Assembly: GCF_001027285.1 (NCBI RefSeq)
Contig: NZ_CP011509.1
Location: forward strand, 3,418,501 to 3,482,500
Direction: 5' to 3'
From: Archangium gephyra
GTDB taxonomy: Bacteria > Myxococcota > Myxococcia > Myxococcales > Myxococcaceae
Length of the DNA stretch: 64,000 nt
The notes beneath the pieces were generated by a model. That model was not told the origin of the DNA. It did no database searches and worked only from the letters and a program-made list of their open reading frames with translations. Positions 44,325 to 53,886 of this stretch are shown piece after piece (the first letter of the stretch is position 1; every line of letters begins with the position of its first letter). Made by a program: the position numbers and the translations under genes.

Positions 44325-45122
44325 ATGGATTTCGGAACCAGGGGGAGCGCAGAGTACGCCGCCATGTGTAGCAGGGACCGCACCAGGGTCGGGGAGTCTG
44401 GCCAGGCGACGGTCGAGGCGGCGCTCACCCTGCCGTTGACGATCTTCCTGTTGCTGGGGACGCTGCAGCTCTTCCTGCTGCTACAGGCGCGGGCGCTGAC
44501 GGAGTACGCGGCGTTCCGCGCCGTGCGCACGGGCAGCGTCAAGCACGGGGACTGCGAGGCCATGACGCACGCGGCGATCGGGGTGTTGCTGCCCTCGTTC
44601 GCGCGGACGGACTCGCCGGCGGCGCTCGGGGTGGCCTTCCGCCACCACCGGGAAAACCGCTACCACCCCGGGCGTGACTCGGGGCACTCCGGCACCATCG
44701 TGTGGATTGCCCGCGAGCGGCCGTTGGGTGGCTCCATCCCCGAGAACGAGGAGGAGTCCTTCGACGACGTCAACCGCTACGGCGCCGTGGAGGACGTGGT
44801 GCGGCTGGAGGCGCGGCTCGTCTTCTGGTTCCCCATGCGCATCCCCTTCGCCAACTGGGTGCTGGGCCGGATGTTCCTGGCCCAGCTGGGGTTGCGCGAG
44901 TACTCGTCCACGGATCCGCTCATCCCGACTCACACCGCGAACTGGGGCGGCCGGGCCCCTCCCGCGCTCGATCTGGCCATCCGCGAGGAGATGCTCGAGC
45001 GCGCCACGCGCCACGAGTACGTCTTCCCGCTCCAGGCCAGCTACGCCATGCGGATGATGACGCCCGCGCGTTCCCGCTACTTCCGCAGGCAGAACTGCCC
45101 GCTCACTCCGGAGGGTCTGTGA
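44325..45122 (+). CDS. TadE-like pilus assembly/pseudopilin protein
   Basis: 265 residues from ATG 44325 (ATG 44364 also possible). Residues 24-60 contain the TadE/TadG hallmark ESGQATVEAALTLPLTIF and a single membrane helix, after which the chain continues as an extracytoplasmic domain. It is the first of four tightly coupled genes: its stop overlaps the GTG start of the next. TadE-like proteins are minor components of Flp/Tad-type pili or related surface machines. No TadA ATPase or TadB/C is in the window, so the rest of the system is elsewhere. Confidence 0.85.
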   Translation: MDFGTRGSAEYAAMCSRDRTRVGESGQATVEAALTLPLTIFLLLGTLQLFLLLQARALTEYAAFRAVRTGSVKHGDCEAMTHAAIGVLLPSFARTDSPAALGVAFRHHRENRYHPGRDSGHSGTIVWIARERPLGGSIPENEEESFDDVNRYGAVEDVVRLEARLVFWFPMRIPFANWVLGRMFLAQLGLREYSSTDPLIPTHTANWGGRAPPALDLAIREEMLERATRHEYVFPLQASYAMRMMTPARSRYFRRQNCPLTPEGL

Positions 45123-46606
45123 GCTCGCGCCGCGCTCGAGGCCAGTCGTTGGTGCTCTTCAGCCTGATGATGCTGCTGGTCACCGTGATGGTGTGTCTCA
45201 CGCTCTCGTTCTCCATGAAGGTGCGCGAGAAGATGGAGACGCAGAGCGTGGCGGATCTGGCCGCCTACAGCAGCGCGGTGGCCACCGCGCGCACCTTCAA
45301 CAGCATCGCCCTCATGCGCCGCGCCCAGACGGGCCACCTGGTGGCCATGTCCGGGGTGCTGAGCCTCACCAGCTGGACCAGCATGATGCGCGCCAACCTC
45401 AACGCCGCCCGCGTGGCCGCGCAGGGTTGTCCCGCCGCCGCCGCCGCCCTGGTGGCCCTGGATGAGCAGAACGCGGAGATCGAGGAGAAGTGGCACGAGC
45501 TGGATGCCCGGGCCGGCGTGCAGGCCTACAACATCCAGCTGATCGGCGGACACCTGGGGAGCATGCAGGGCGAGATGTTCGGCCGGTTGCAGGAGGGCGT
45601 CGCCGGAGGGGATGCCTCGTTCGTCGCGCAGCTGGCGTCCCTGGCGAGCAAGGGCAGCCCGTACAGCAAGGAGCTGCGCGCGGGGACGACGCAGGTGTCC
45701 GTGAACGAGCTGATCCACGCCACCGCCGGGGGCAGCGGTCACGCCCTGGACATGGCCATGGCCACCCGCGGCTACGTCTTCACCACCCGCCGCCAGGGCC
45801 TGCCGGCCTTCGCGGGGGACCGGGGCATCATGGGCGCGTTGGGCGCGGCGGGAGGCCGGGCGCGCGTCATCAATGGCGGCGGCAGCGCCTATTGGGGCAC
45901 GGCCCTGGGGCACGGCGGGCGCGCGGACAAGACCTGGTTCACCTGGGCCGAGGACCACGCCCTGGTGGAGGTCACCTTCCCCGGTTGCGCTCCCTTCCGC
46001 GTGAGGGCCACGGCGGGCGTGAAGGCCACCGACCTCGAGGACGGCAGCGACAACCACTGGTGGACGCCCACCTCGCCCGTGCTCGGGGGCGAGGACTCGG
46101 GGATGGAGAAGCAGTACCGGCACACGCTCCTGTCGTGCTGGCCTCGCACCTACTGCCCGAGCACCTTCATCGGCGGCATGACGTACAACACCGCCGACGA
46201 CTCGAACGGCAACCTCTGGGCCCAGCCCAAGCTCTTCGCGCTCGCCCAGCGGGACTACAAGGTGCGGGGCTTGAGGAGCGATCCGTGGAACCTCCTCTTC
46301 CGCTTCCGCTTCACGCCCGGGGGCGTCAGCACGTTCGACAGCCACGGCATCGTCCTGGGCAATGGCACGGACATCAGCGTGCAGAACGCGCTCGCCACCG
46401 GGCTGGCCTACTACCACCGGCGCGGACGCTGGAACGAGCCGCCCAACCTCTGGAATCCCTTCTGGCGCGCCACCCTCGTGGCCGCGGACATCGACAGCGG
46501 GGGAGACCTGAGGCGCGGCGGCACCGACATCCCGGACACCGTGGGCGGCCCCGCGGCCGAGGCCTACCGTCAGCTCATCGCCGCTGGCTACAAGGGAGTG
46601 CACTGA
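45119..46606 (+). CDS. TadG-like protein
   Basis: 495 residues from GTG 45119, four bases inside the previous stop, with GGAGGG upstream. The N-terminus (SSRRARGQSLVLFSLMMLLV) is the Tad/TadG-type membrane anchor with Gly-Gln before the helix. A helical part (about 40-140) rich in Ala follows, then a large Trp/Gly-rich extracytoplasmic domain with several Cys (HTLLSCWPRTYCPS). Its stop overlaps the next ATG (ATGA at 46604-46607). It probably forms part of the same pilus or surface complex. Confidence 0.83.
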   Translation: MSSRRARGQSLVLFSLMMLLVTVMVCLTLSFSMKVREKMETQSVADLAAYSSAVATARTFNSIALMRRAQTGHLVAMSGVLSLTSWTSMMRANLNAARVAAQGCPAAAAALVALDEQNAEIEEKWHELDARAGVQAYNIQLIGGHLGSMQGEMFGRLQEGVAGGDASFVAQLASLASKGSPYSKELRAGTTQVSVNELIHATAGGSGHALDMAMATRGYVFTTRRQGLPAFAGDRGIMGALGAAGGRARVINGGGSAYWGTALGHGGRADKTWFTWAEDHALVEVTFPGCAPFRVRATAGVKATDLEDGSDNHWWTPTSPVLGGEDSGMEKQYRHTLLSCWPRTYCPSTFIGGMTYNTADDSNGNLWAQPKLFALAQRDYKVRGLRSDPWNLLFRFRFTPGGVSTFDSHGIVLGNGTDISVQNALATGLAYYHRRGRWNEPPNLWNPFWRATLVAADIDSGGDLRRGGTDIPDTVGGPAAEAYRQLIAAGYKGVH

Positions 46607-47667
46607 TGCGGGCCTTCCGGCGGGACTCGCGAGGGCAATCCACGGTGGAGCTGGCGCTGGGCCTGCTCGTCTTCGTCACCGTGGTGATGTTCGGCATCCA
46701 CTTCGCCGAGGTGGGCTACCTGTCGCTCAAGGTGCACGAGGCGGCAGTCTCCCCGCTGTGGGACAGCACGGCGTTCCGGGTGCACCGGATGCTGGAGAAC
46801 CGGGAGAACGTGAGCGACTTCGGGGCCTTCACCTCCATCGCCCCGCGGGTGATGGGCGATGCCCAGGCGCGCTACCGCGACTTCGACGGACGCAGCTCCT
46901 TCGCGAGCCCCCGCACCCACCTCACCCAGGTCTTCACCCGGGTGGAGGACATGCAGGTGCGGTGCGCTCAGGACGAGGAGGTGGAGTTCGACCTTCCCCG
47001 GAGCCGGCGCCCCGCGCTGCGCTCGCCCCAGCCGGGCAACTGGGGCACCTACCCGCCCGGACAGGACGTGGGAGACCCCACGGACAGCGTGCTCGATGGC
47101 ATCTTCGAGAACGTGGGCGGCGTGAGCTGCTCCGCCGAGGCCCACCTGGAGGGACTGCCCACGCTGCCCACGTCCTTCCTGGAAGGGGAGGGCGGCTTCT
47201 TCCGGGAGAAGCACGCCACGCTGCTGAAGATGAAGGCGTGTGCCACGGGCCGGGCCGTGGGAGGCAAATGCGAGGGCCGCTACGGCATCCTCCTGGGTGA
47301 CTTCGGCTTCTCGGATCCCGAGGTGAGCGGGCACTGCCCCCTTCAGCCCGAGCAGCCGGACGTGCCGTGCTCGGAGAACCGGGCCTTCTATTACTCGGCC
47401 ATGAAGGTGTTCGACGCCAACGGGCGCTCCGCCGGCCGGGATGCCACGAAGTTCGCCGAGTTCTTCGTCGGTGACAGCCCCATCGACGAGAGCGGCTTCT
47501 TCATGAGCTACCGCGGCGAGGAGGACGACTACATCGAGAAGGACACCCCTCGGGGCGAGTCCCAGGACGAGGTGGATCGGCCGAGGAACACCGGCGGCGT
47601 GGACCACAAGCCGAGTCCCAAGCGCCGCCCGTCCAACAAGTGCTTCCTGGGGTTGCCGGAATGCTGA
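46606..47667 (+). CDS. TadE-like protein
   Basis: 353 residues. The N-terminus DSRGQSTVELALGLLVFVTVVMF is again a TadE-type anchor with the conserved Glu and a membrane helix. The remainder is extracytoplasmic with scattered Cys pairs (VSCSAEAH, MKACATG, GHCPLQ, VPCSEN) and a charged tail. Its last codons overlap the start of the next gene. It is the third member of the coupled block, so the three anchors probably assemble together. Confidence 0.83.
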   Translation: MRAFRRDSRGQSTVELALGLLVFVTVVMFGIHFAEVGYLSLKVHEAAVSPLWDSTAFRVHRMLENRENVSDFGAFTSIAPRVMGDAQARYRDFDGRSSFASPRTHLTQVFTRVEDMQVRCAQDEEVEFDLPRSRRPALRSPQPGNWGTYPPGQDVGDPTDSVLDGIFENVGGVSCSAEAHLEGLPTLPTSFLEGEGGFFREKHATLLKMKACATGRAVGGKCEGRYGILLGDFGFSDPEVSGHCPLQPEQPDVPCSENRAFYYSAMKVFDANGRSAGRDATKFAEFFVGDSPIDESGFFMSYRGEEDDYIEKDTPRGESQDEVDRPRNTGGVDHKPSPKRRPSNKCFLGLPEC

Positions 47668-48341
47668 GCTGCCTGCTGGTGCTCGAGCTGTTGCTGGCGG
47701 CGGCGCCCGCCCAGGCGTCCCGCGAGCCCTTCCACTGGACGGTGCCCGGGCTGGTGTCCGTGGTGGACGTGCCGGACACGATGAACGTGGGCGGCATCCC
47801 CGTCCGCCTCCAGGTCTACACCTCCAAGGAGAAGCTGGAGCGGCTCCTCCAGTACTTCGCCACCGCCTTCGACGACGCCGGCTTCTACGTCCAGCGTCAT
47901 CAGCCCCGGCTGGCCGCCGAGCCCCACCTCACCGCGTTGGATACGCGGACCTTCACCTCGTACACCGTCATCCTCACGCCGGAGCCCGGAGGGCTCACGT
48001 CGGTGGTGCTCGGCCAGGCGCGCCTGGGGGAGGCCCGGCCGGCCGCGCCTCCGCGCTTCCTTCCCGTGTACGCCGGGGCCATGAATGTCCTGACCGCGGA
48101 CCTCGAGGGGGCACGGACGCTCACCTACCGGGCGCCCGGCAAGGAGAGCGAGGTGCGGAGCTGGTATCGCGACCAGCTCACCCGCTCCGGGTTCAAACAG
48201 GAGTCCCCCCAGGTCTTCCGCCGCGAGCAGCAGGAGCTCCGGTTGTCGCTCTCGCAGGAGGGGGGATGGGTCCAGGTGGTCCTCTTCCTCAAGACGGCCG
48301 GGGAGCTGCCGCCGCTGGAGCCCGAGGCGGAAACGCGCTAG
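47661..48341 (+). CDS. Secreted protein at the end of the Tad-like block
   Basis: 226 residues from ATG 47661 inside the end of the previous gene. A signal peptide is clear (LSCLLVLELLLAAAPAQA). Two similar alpha/beta modules follow: one around VYTSKEKLERLLQYFATAFDDAGF and one around KESEVRSWYRDQLTRSGF. This duplicated pattern (helix then amphipathic strand) suggests a repeated small fold. I do not recognise the family. Coupling to the Tad-like genes implies a periplasmic partner of that complex. Confidence 0.75.
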   Translation: MLSCLLVLELLLAAAPAQASREPFHWTVPGLVSVVDVPDTMNVGGIPVRLQVYTSKEKLERLLQYFATAFDDAGFYVQRHQPRLAAEPHLTALDTRTFTSYTVILTPEPGGLTSVVLGQARLGEARPAAPPRFLPVYAGAMNVLTADLEGARTLTYRAPGKESEVRSWYRDQLTRSGFKQESPQVFRREQQELRLSLSQEGGWVQVVLFLKTAGELPPLEPEAETR

Positions 48342-48353
48342 GGACACCCGCCC

Positions 48354-49268
48354 ATGAAGCGCCGCACCTTCCGAGTCGAAGCCGCCCACACGGGCCGTCC
48401 CCTGGGTGAGGCGCTGGCGGCGGAGCTGGGCGTGCCTCGCGAGGAAGCGGAGCGCCTGGTGGGTGTGGGCGCGGTGTACGTGGCCGGGCGGCGCAGCCGG
48501 GACGCGGGGACGCGGCTGACGGCGGGGCAGGTGGTGACGGTGGTGCTGGAGGAGGGCGGACAGAGCCCGCTCGCGGCGCCGCCGGCCTCCGCGCCCGCGT
48601 TGCGGATACTCCACGAGGACGCGGACCTCATCGCGGTGGACAAGCCGGCGGGGATGACGGCGCAGCCCACAGAGGGGCGCGTCGGGGACAGCCTGGTGGA
48701 CCGCGTGGGCGAGTACCTGAAGCGGCCCGCGGGCCTGGTGCACCGGTTGGACAGGGAGACGTCCGGGGTGACGGTGTTCGGGAAGACGCCCCAGGCGACG
48801 ACGGCGCTGGCCGAGGAGTTTCGCGAGGGCCGGGCGCGCAAGCGCTACCTGGCGGCGGTGGGCCCGGTGCCGCTGCCGTCCGAGGGCACCATTGATCTGC
48901 CGCTGTCGAAGGATCCGTCCCGGCCGGGGCGCTGGCGGGCGACTCGCGCGGCGAATGGGATTCCCGCGCTCACGGAGTACCGGGTGCTGCACGCGGGGCC
49001 GGACTTCTGCCTGGTGGAACTGCTGCCCCAGACGGGGCGGACCCATCAGCTGCGCGCGCACCTGACGGCGCTGGGAGCGCCCATCCTCGGAGACAAGCGC
49101 TACGGCGGCGCCTCGGGGGCGGGGGGGATTCCGGCTCCGCGGTGTTTGCTGCATGCTCAGGCGCTGGAGCTGGGGCACCCGCGCACGGGTGGGCGGGTGC
49201 GGTTCGAGGCGCCCATTCCGGAAGACCTCGCGCGCTTCTTCGCGGCGGTGGGTGTCGCCGGACGGTGA
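48354..49268 (+). CDS. RluA-family pseudouridine synthase
   Basis: 304 residues. The N-terminal S4-like domain (GRPLGEALAAELGVPREEAER) binds RNA. The catalytic segment GLVHRLDRETSGV carries the active Asp near residue 131, with VDKPAGMTAQP before it and PQTGRTHQLRAHL plus GDKRYGG after it, all in RluA order. It modifies uridines in rRNA or tRNA; the exact target cannot be told. It begins 12 bp after the previous gene and may be read through from it. Confidence 0.94.
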   Translation: MKRRTFRVEAAHTGRPLGEALAAELGVPREEAERLVGVGAVYVAGRRSRDAGTRLTAGQVVTVVLEEGGQSPLAAPPASAPALRILHEDADLIAVDKPAGMTAQPTEGRVGDSLVDRVGEYLKRPAGLVHRLDRETSGVTVFGKTPQATTALAEEFREGRARKRYLAAVGPVPLPSEGTIDLPLSKDPSRPGRWRATRAANGIPALTEYRVLHAGPDFCLVELLPQTGRTHQLRAHLTALGAPILGDKRYGGASGAGGIPAPRCLLHAQALELGHPRTGGRVRFEAPIPEDLARFFAAVGVAGR

Positions 49269-49279
49269 CGGGAGCGCGC

Positions 49280-49885
49280 ATGGAGAGCACCGGACAGCCC
49301 CTGGAGTTCTGGCTCCAGGATCTGGCGCGGCGCAGGACCTTCGCGAAGCCGGAGCACACCATCCGCGGCTTCTTCTTCAAGGGCATCCTGGAGAACCTCC
49401 GGACGCTGGGGGACGATGCGCTGGTGGCGCGTTGCCTGGAGGCGTGCGGCAAGGAGCGCTTCGTGGACTTCTTCAGCTACCCCACGGAGCTGCTGTTCCC
49501 CATCCTCTTCACCGCGCTGCCCACGCTCGCCGAGCGGCATGGGGGCGCGGAGGAAGCGCTGCGGCAGATCGGGCGCCAGGCCTCCATCGACTTCCTGGCC
49601 TCCGTGCTCGGCAAGGTGATGCTGGTGGCGAATCGGGGGCAGCCCCAGCCGTTGCTCGGCAGCATGCCGGCGGCCTTCAGCGTGGCGATGAGCTACGGAA
49701 GCTCCCAGGTGCAATGGCTGGGGCCACGCCAGGGGCGTCTCAGCGCGCAGTTCAGCTTCATGCCTCCTCCGTTCCTCGAGGGGATTGTGCGGAAGCTGCT
49801 CGAGGCGGCGGGGGCCCGGGGTATCCAGGCCACCGCGCGCCCCGTGGGAGAGCTCGACATCGTGTGCGAGTTCTCCTGGGAGTGA
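49280..49885 (+). CDS. DUF2378 family protein (second copy)
   Basis: 201 residues from ATG 49280, preceded by GGGAG; GTG 49265 is possible. It has the family helices (TIRGFFFKGILENLRTLGDDAL, FVDFFSYPTELLFPIL, GGAEEALRQIGRQA) and the beta-rich end (LSAQFSFMPPPFLEG through LDIVCEFSWE). It is one of the many myxobacterial paralogues of unknown role. It is 11 bp after the pseudouridine synthase gene and convergent with the S37-like peptidase. Confidence 0.88.
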   Translation: MESTGQPLEFWLQDLARRRTFAKPEHTIRGFFFKGILENLRTLGDDALVARCLEACGKERFVDFFSYPTELLFPILFTALPTLAERHGGAEEALRQIGRQASIDFLASVLGKVMLVANRGQPQPLLGSMPAAFSVAMSYGSSQVQWLGPRQGRLSAQFSFMPPPFLEGIVRKLLEAAGARGIQATARPVGELDIVCEFSWE

Positions 49886-49904
49886 GCGCCCTCCGGCCGG
49901 CCAC

Positions 49905-51509
49905 CTACGGGGTGGTGCGCTGACGCAGCCGCGGCGGGAGGCGCGGTGCGAACTCGTCGAACTGGGGTTCCACCCGGGCCGGCGGCTCGCTCTTCAGCGC
50001 GGCGGTGGGGAGACCCGCCCAGCGGCGCACTGTCCCGACGGCCTCGGAGAACTGGAGCTCGGGGAGCCGGCTGATGCTGCTGCCGTGGTTTCCGCCCGGC
50101 ACCGTGTACAGGTAGGAGTCCCTCGCGCTTCCCAGCGAGCAGGCCGCCGCGGTCCAGGGATCGAACTCGCCGTAGATGAACATCAACCGCTCGCCCTGCG
50201 TGGATATCCAGTCCTGGATGTCCTGCATGGCGGACTCGCGGAAGACGAGCGGCAGGCCGGGCGGTGCATAGACCGGAGCGACATCCGTGTCCGGGAAGTG
50301 GATGAGGTCGCCGAGGAAGTCGTCGTACGCCCCGGGCCAGCCCAGCTCCACCGACGCCTGGTAGTAATAGGCCGCGTAGTAGTCGAGGCCTCTGGAGCCG
50401 TTGTCGGCGAACGTGGCCAGACCGACCACGTTGTTCATCACCTCCAGCAGCTCCGCGCCCGTTGCCTCGCTCCCCGGGAAGATGTCGCAGCTGGCCGGAG
50501 AGCCGTACTGCCAGAAGCCGAAGTAGGTCTCGAGGACGGCATGCTCCAGCGCCCGCTCGAAGCCGAGCTGCGTATAGGTCAGCCCGTTGCCCTGCGCGTA
50601 GGTGCGCAGCAGCCCGACCATCTCCTCGCGGCGCCCCAGTACCGTGCGCTGGAAGGTGTGGATGCGCTCGCGGCAGGCGGCCTGGGCGTCGCCACCCACG
50701 GCGTGCATGAAGGCGGGGAAGCGCGCGTCATCCTTGCGCGCGAAGGGCGCCACGTAGGCCACCGTCGCGTCCACGTCGTCCGGGTAGAAGCGGCGGAAGA
50801 ACACCACCGTCTCTCCGCCCTTACTGGCGCCCGTGGACAGCCAGCGGCCGCCGTAGAGGGGCTTGAAGGCCTGGACGATGCGGTGGAAGTCCGCGGCGGA
50901 CTGCTCGAGGGTCAGCAGGCTCCAGTCCGCGGGCTCGGGGCGGCTCGGCGGGAAGAAGCGGTGCTCGACGGAGAGCTGGTTGGCGCTCAGCAGCGACGTC
51001 AGCTCGCGCCGGACCGTGCCCGTGGAGACGTAGTAGCCGCCGGTGTAGAGCACCATGGGCGCCGTGTCCGACGTGTGCAGCAACGTCAGGCGCTGCTGGA
51101 AGCGCTGGCACTCCGGGTGGGAGTGATCCGCCGGCTGGTCGTACTGCATGATGAAGAAGCGGTAGCCGGCGGGGACTCGCGCTCCGTAGGGGTTCTCCTG
51201 CACGGTGAGCCCGGGGATGGCGCGCAGCCGCTCCAGGAGGTCCACCGACGTGTCCTGCAGCAGGGCCTTGTTCGCCACTGGCTCCACGAACGGCAGGAGG
51301 CCGGTGCCACACTGATTCGTGCCGCCGTCGGATTGCCCCGTGCCCGCGTCCGGTGGCTCCGTGCTGGCGTCCGGCTGCTCGGTGCCACCGTCACTGACGC
51401 CCGCATCCGGGGTGGGCTTGGGGGGATCGCCGCAGGCTCCCAGGGTGAGCAGGAGCAGCAGGGGCGTTAGCAGGATGGGGGACCGGGTGACACGGCCGGT
51501 GTGGCTCAT
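49905..51509 (-). CDS. S37-like (PS-10) secreted serine peptidase lipoprotein
   Basis: 534 residues from ATG 51509 with AGAGGAG upstream. A lipoprotein signal (LLTPLLLLLTLGA-C) is followed by an Asp/Ala/Gly/Pro linker like those of other lipoproteins here. The alpha/beta-hydrolase part has the nucleophile elbow STGASKGGETVVF (Ser near residue 229), YGEFDPW (acid) and GGNHGSS (His). This matches tripeptidyl-aminopeptidase-type S37 enzymes known in actinobacteria and myxobacteria. The product probably digests peptides outside the cytoplasm. Confidence 0.9.
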   Translation of the reverse strand: MSHTGRVTRSPILLTPLLLLLTLGACGDPPKPTPDAGVSDGGTEQPDASTEPPDAGTGQSDGGTNQCGTGLLPFVEPVANKALLQDTSVDLLERLRAIPGLTVQENPYGARVPAGYRFFIMQYDQPADHSHPECQRFQQRLTLLHTSDTAPMVLYTGGYYVSTGTVRRELTSLLSANQLSVEHRFFPPSRPEPADWSLLTLEQSAADFHRIVQAFKPLYGGRWLSTGASKGGETVVFFRRFYPDDVDATVAYVAPFARKDDARFPAFMHAVGGDAQAACRERIHTFQRTVLGRREEMVGLLRTYAQGNGLTYTQLGFERALEHAVLETYFGFWQYGSPASCDIFPGSEATGAELLEVMNNVVGLATFADNGSRGLDYYAAYYYQASVELGWPGAYDDFLGDLIHFPDTDVAPVYAPPGLPLVFRESAMQDIQDWISTQGERLMFIYGEFDPWTAAACSLGSARDSYLYTVPGGNHGSSISRLPELQFSEAVGTVRRWAGLPTAALKSEPPARVEPQFDEFAPRLPPRLRQRTTP

Positions 51510-51827
51510 GGGCTCCTCTGTGGATTCGTGCAGGCCCATACGTGGGACTGTCAGCGCCATGTTACCGCACGCCTCGGCTGTCACCTGTTCGAGGCAGTGG
51601 CGTGACGGGTTATCCAAGTTCGAGTTTCGGGCCTGCCCACGGCAGGCGCACGCCGCCCCAGCCAGAAGAGCCCCTCCCGCGCACCTGCTGGGAGGTCGAG
51701 GCACCTCGCGGGCCATCTGCAAGTCTTTGGAAAGACTTGGAGGCCGCGAGGTTCACCCCTCTCCGCTGCGTCCGGTGTGGTTACGAGCCCTTTGACACCT
51801 TCTTGGGCTCATTCCCTGCCCGAGCCT
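51510..51827. other. 318-bp intergenic region without a supported gene
   Basis: This spacer holds the leader of the S37-like gene and the 3' side of the lectin gene. I see no conserved frame, RNA gene or strong repeat in it. Confidence 0.6.
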
Positions 51828-53330
51828 TCATTGGCCCGCGTTCTCGTCGAACCGCCACTTGAAGTGATCCTCGTTGGACTTGGTCAACTGAACGATCCTG
51901 GCTTTTTCCTCCATGCTTGCACCAACGACCGCCGCCGCCTTTCCGCTCTTCTTGTTGATGATCAAGAAGTAGCCATCCCCCGTCGTCTCCAGGCTCCACA
52001 GCTGAGAATCCCTCTGGATACTGGCGCTCTGGGGATCGATGTAGAGTTCAGCACCCTCCGCGATGCTCCCATCCTTCACGTCCAACGGGATGATGTAGCG
52101 CCCGTTGATGAACCGGAAATAGCCATTGCCGGCATCGAGGAACCACCACCTCTGGGACTTGTCTTGATGGTCCGTGTATTGCTCGCACCAATACACGCCA
52201 GAGATGGTCGGATGCGACATTTCAATGAAGATCAGACCACTCTTCTTGTTGGTCAGCCTGTAGATCTTGCCGGGCAGGACGGGCTGCGTCTTGGTGACCA
52301 CCGGGGGAGGAGGGGTGGAGATGGCCGCGGGGGCCTGGCAGACCTTGTGATTGTAGGCCTGGACGATGGCCGCGATCCCCGACGGATCCAGGCTCGTCGG
52401 ATCGAACTCCTCGCCCGCGGCGGCGGCGACCAGGCTCTCCACCTGGGACTCCGCCATGCTCTGGGCCTGAGACTTGATCTGCTTGCGGATCTGATCCTTG
52501 GTCAGCTTGGCCGCGAAGTTCTTGACCGTGGTCTTGATGCCTGCCTGGAGGCCTGCCTTGATGGCGGTCCCCGCGCCGCCGGTGAAGACACTCCCCACGA
52601 CGGTCCCCACCATCTCCAACACGGACAGCACCTGGCCCTGGATGGCCTCGGCGCATTCGGCATCGGTCGCGGCGCACCCGGCACCGCAATTGACCGGGCT
52701 GGTGGCCGGGCAGTTGCCCCAGGCCACGGGACCCACGCCCGTGTAGCCGGCCTTGGCGGGCTGGTAGCACAGGCCCGCGTCATACTGGAGACCGGAAGCG
52801 CAGGTGGGAAGGGTGCCCGCGCCCCGGCCGTAGCTGTTCTTGGTGCACGTGGCGCCGCTGTCGATGAGTCCGCTCGGGCAGTCCGGAGAGCAGACGCAGC
52901 AGCCCACCTGGTGGAAGCCCGGCTTGCACTTGGGATAGACGATCGCGCCAATCTTCTCGCACGTGCCCGCGCCGCCATTGGCGCTCTGGCACCGGTTGAA
53001 CATGCCGCTGTCGCTGATGCCGTCGCTGGCCCACCAGGTATAGCCGCCGCCGCGGCCGTAGGAAGCGGGCTTGCTGCAGCCCACCCCGAAGTCCGGGTAG
53101 CCCGAGGGGCACGACTGCCAGCAAACGGGCCCCACACCCGTGTAGCCCGCCTTGCAATTGGGGTAGCACAAGCCCGCGTCGTACTGTTGTCCAGTGGGAC
53201 AGGCGTTGGGGAGGGTGCCGGCGCCCCGGCCGTAGGAGTCACGCCAGCAGAACTCCGCCCGGGCCGCGGTGGGCAGGGCCAGCAGGACCACCGTGGCCAG
53301 CAGCAGGGAAAGTCTCATCAGTTTTGACAT
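51828..53330 (-). CDS. Secreted Cys-rich protein with C-terminal ricin-type lectin domain
   Basis: 500 residues. Signal peptide SLLLATVVLLALPTAARA. Residues 25-220 hold four to five Cys-rich units with recurring SYGRGAGTLP, QYDAGLCY and KAGYTGVGP, which look like internal duplications. A helical middle (about 225-330, with Gly-rich SVFTGGAGTAIKAG) could insert into or span a membrane. The last 150 residues form a beta-trefoil: QRWWFLDAG, QLWSLETTGDGYF and HFKWRF mark the QxW pattern of ricin-type lectins. It is the last gene of the same-strand exported cluster. A carbohydrate-targeted toxin or adhesin is possible. Confidence 0.82.
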   Translation of the reverse strand: MSKLMRLSLLLATVVLLALPTAARAEFCWRDSYGRGAGTLPNACPTGQQYDAGLCYPNCKAGYTGVGPVCWQSCPSGYPDFGVGCSKPASYGRGGGYTWWASDGISDSGMFNRCQSANGGAGTCEKIGAIVYPKCKPGFHQVGCCVCSPDCPSGLIDSGATCTKNSYGRGAGTLPTCASGLQYDAGLCYQPAKAGYTGVGPVAWGNCPATSPVNCGAGCAATDAECAEAIQGQVLSVLEMVGTVVGSVFTGGAGTAIKAGLQAGIKTTVKNFAAKLTKDQIRKQIKSQAQSMAESQVESLVAAAAGEEFDPTSLDPSGIAAIVQAYNHKVCQAPAAISTPPPPVVTKTQPVLPGKIYRLTNKKSGLIFIEMSHPTISGVYWCEQYTDHQDKSQRWWFLDAGNGYFRFINGRYIIPLDVKDGSIAEGAELYIDPQSASIQRDSQLWSLETTGDGYFLIINKKSGKAAAVVGASMEEKARIVQLTKSNEDHFKWRFDENAGQ

Positions 53331-53375
53331 GGAGAGGTGTTCTCGTCGAAGTGGGGAGCGTGAGGCAGCTGCCAG

Positions 53376-53780
53376 TTACTTGCGAAGCGTGTTGAGCTTG
53401 GGGGCAACCACCGAGGCGATGGGGGGCGCCGAGAGGAGCCGGATCTGCTCATCCGCCAGGGACTGGCTGGCTGTCTGCATCTCGGTCGCGGTGCTCTGGT
53501 AGGTCTTGGCGGCGGCCTCCTGGGTGCGGTCCAGAATGGAGAGCGACGCGTCCAGGGTGGTGCCGGCCTGGTTGTACTTGTTGATGGCCGCCTCGAGGGC
53601 GGCGACGTTCGCGCGGGCGGTGGCCTCGTTGGTGATGGAGGCCATCTTCGCTTTCAACTCCGTGGCCGCGGCCTTGAAGGCGGCGAGATCCTCGGGGACG
53701 CCGGCGCGCGCCGTCGTGGCGAGACCCAGGCTGAGCAGGGACAACCAGACGAACAGTGAAACAACGTGGAGTTTCCTCAT
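53376..53780 (-). CDS. Small exported helical protein
   Basis: 134 residues from ATG 53780. Signal peptide KLHVVSLFVWLSLLSLGLA ending ATTARA. The mature chain is about 110 residues of heptad-like helices (AAFKAAATELKAKMASI, ALEAAINKYNQAGTTLDASL) without Cys. It may form a coiled-coil. It lies between the MYXO-CTERM gene and the lectin gene on the same strand; its function is not recognised. Confidence 0.75.
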   Translation of the reverse strand: MRKLHVVSLFVWLSLLSLGLATTARAGVPEDLAAFKAAATELKAKMASITNEATARANVAALEAAINKYNQAGTTLDASLSILDRTQEAAAKTYQSTATEMQTASQSLADEQIRLLSAPPIASVVAPKLNTLRK

Positions 53781-53886
53781 GATGACAATCTCTTTCAAGA
53801 AGAGTGGGGTTGAGACAGGCAAGGCAATCAGCTCTCGAAGGTCTGGCCCGAGGCCCTCCAGAGCAGGATTCACTGGGAGTTCTGTT

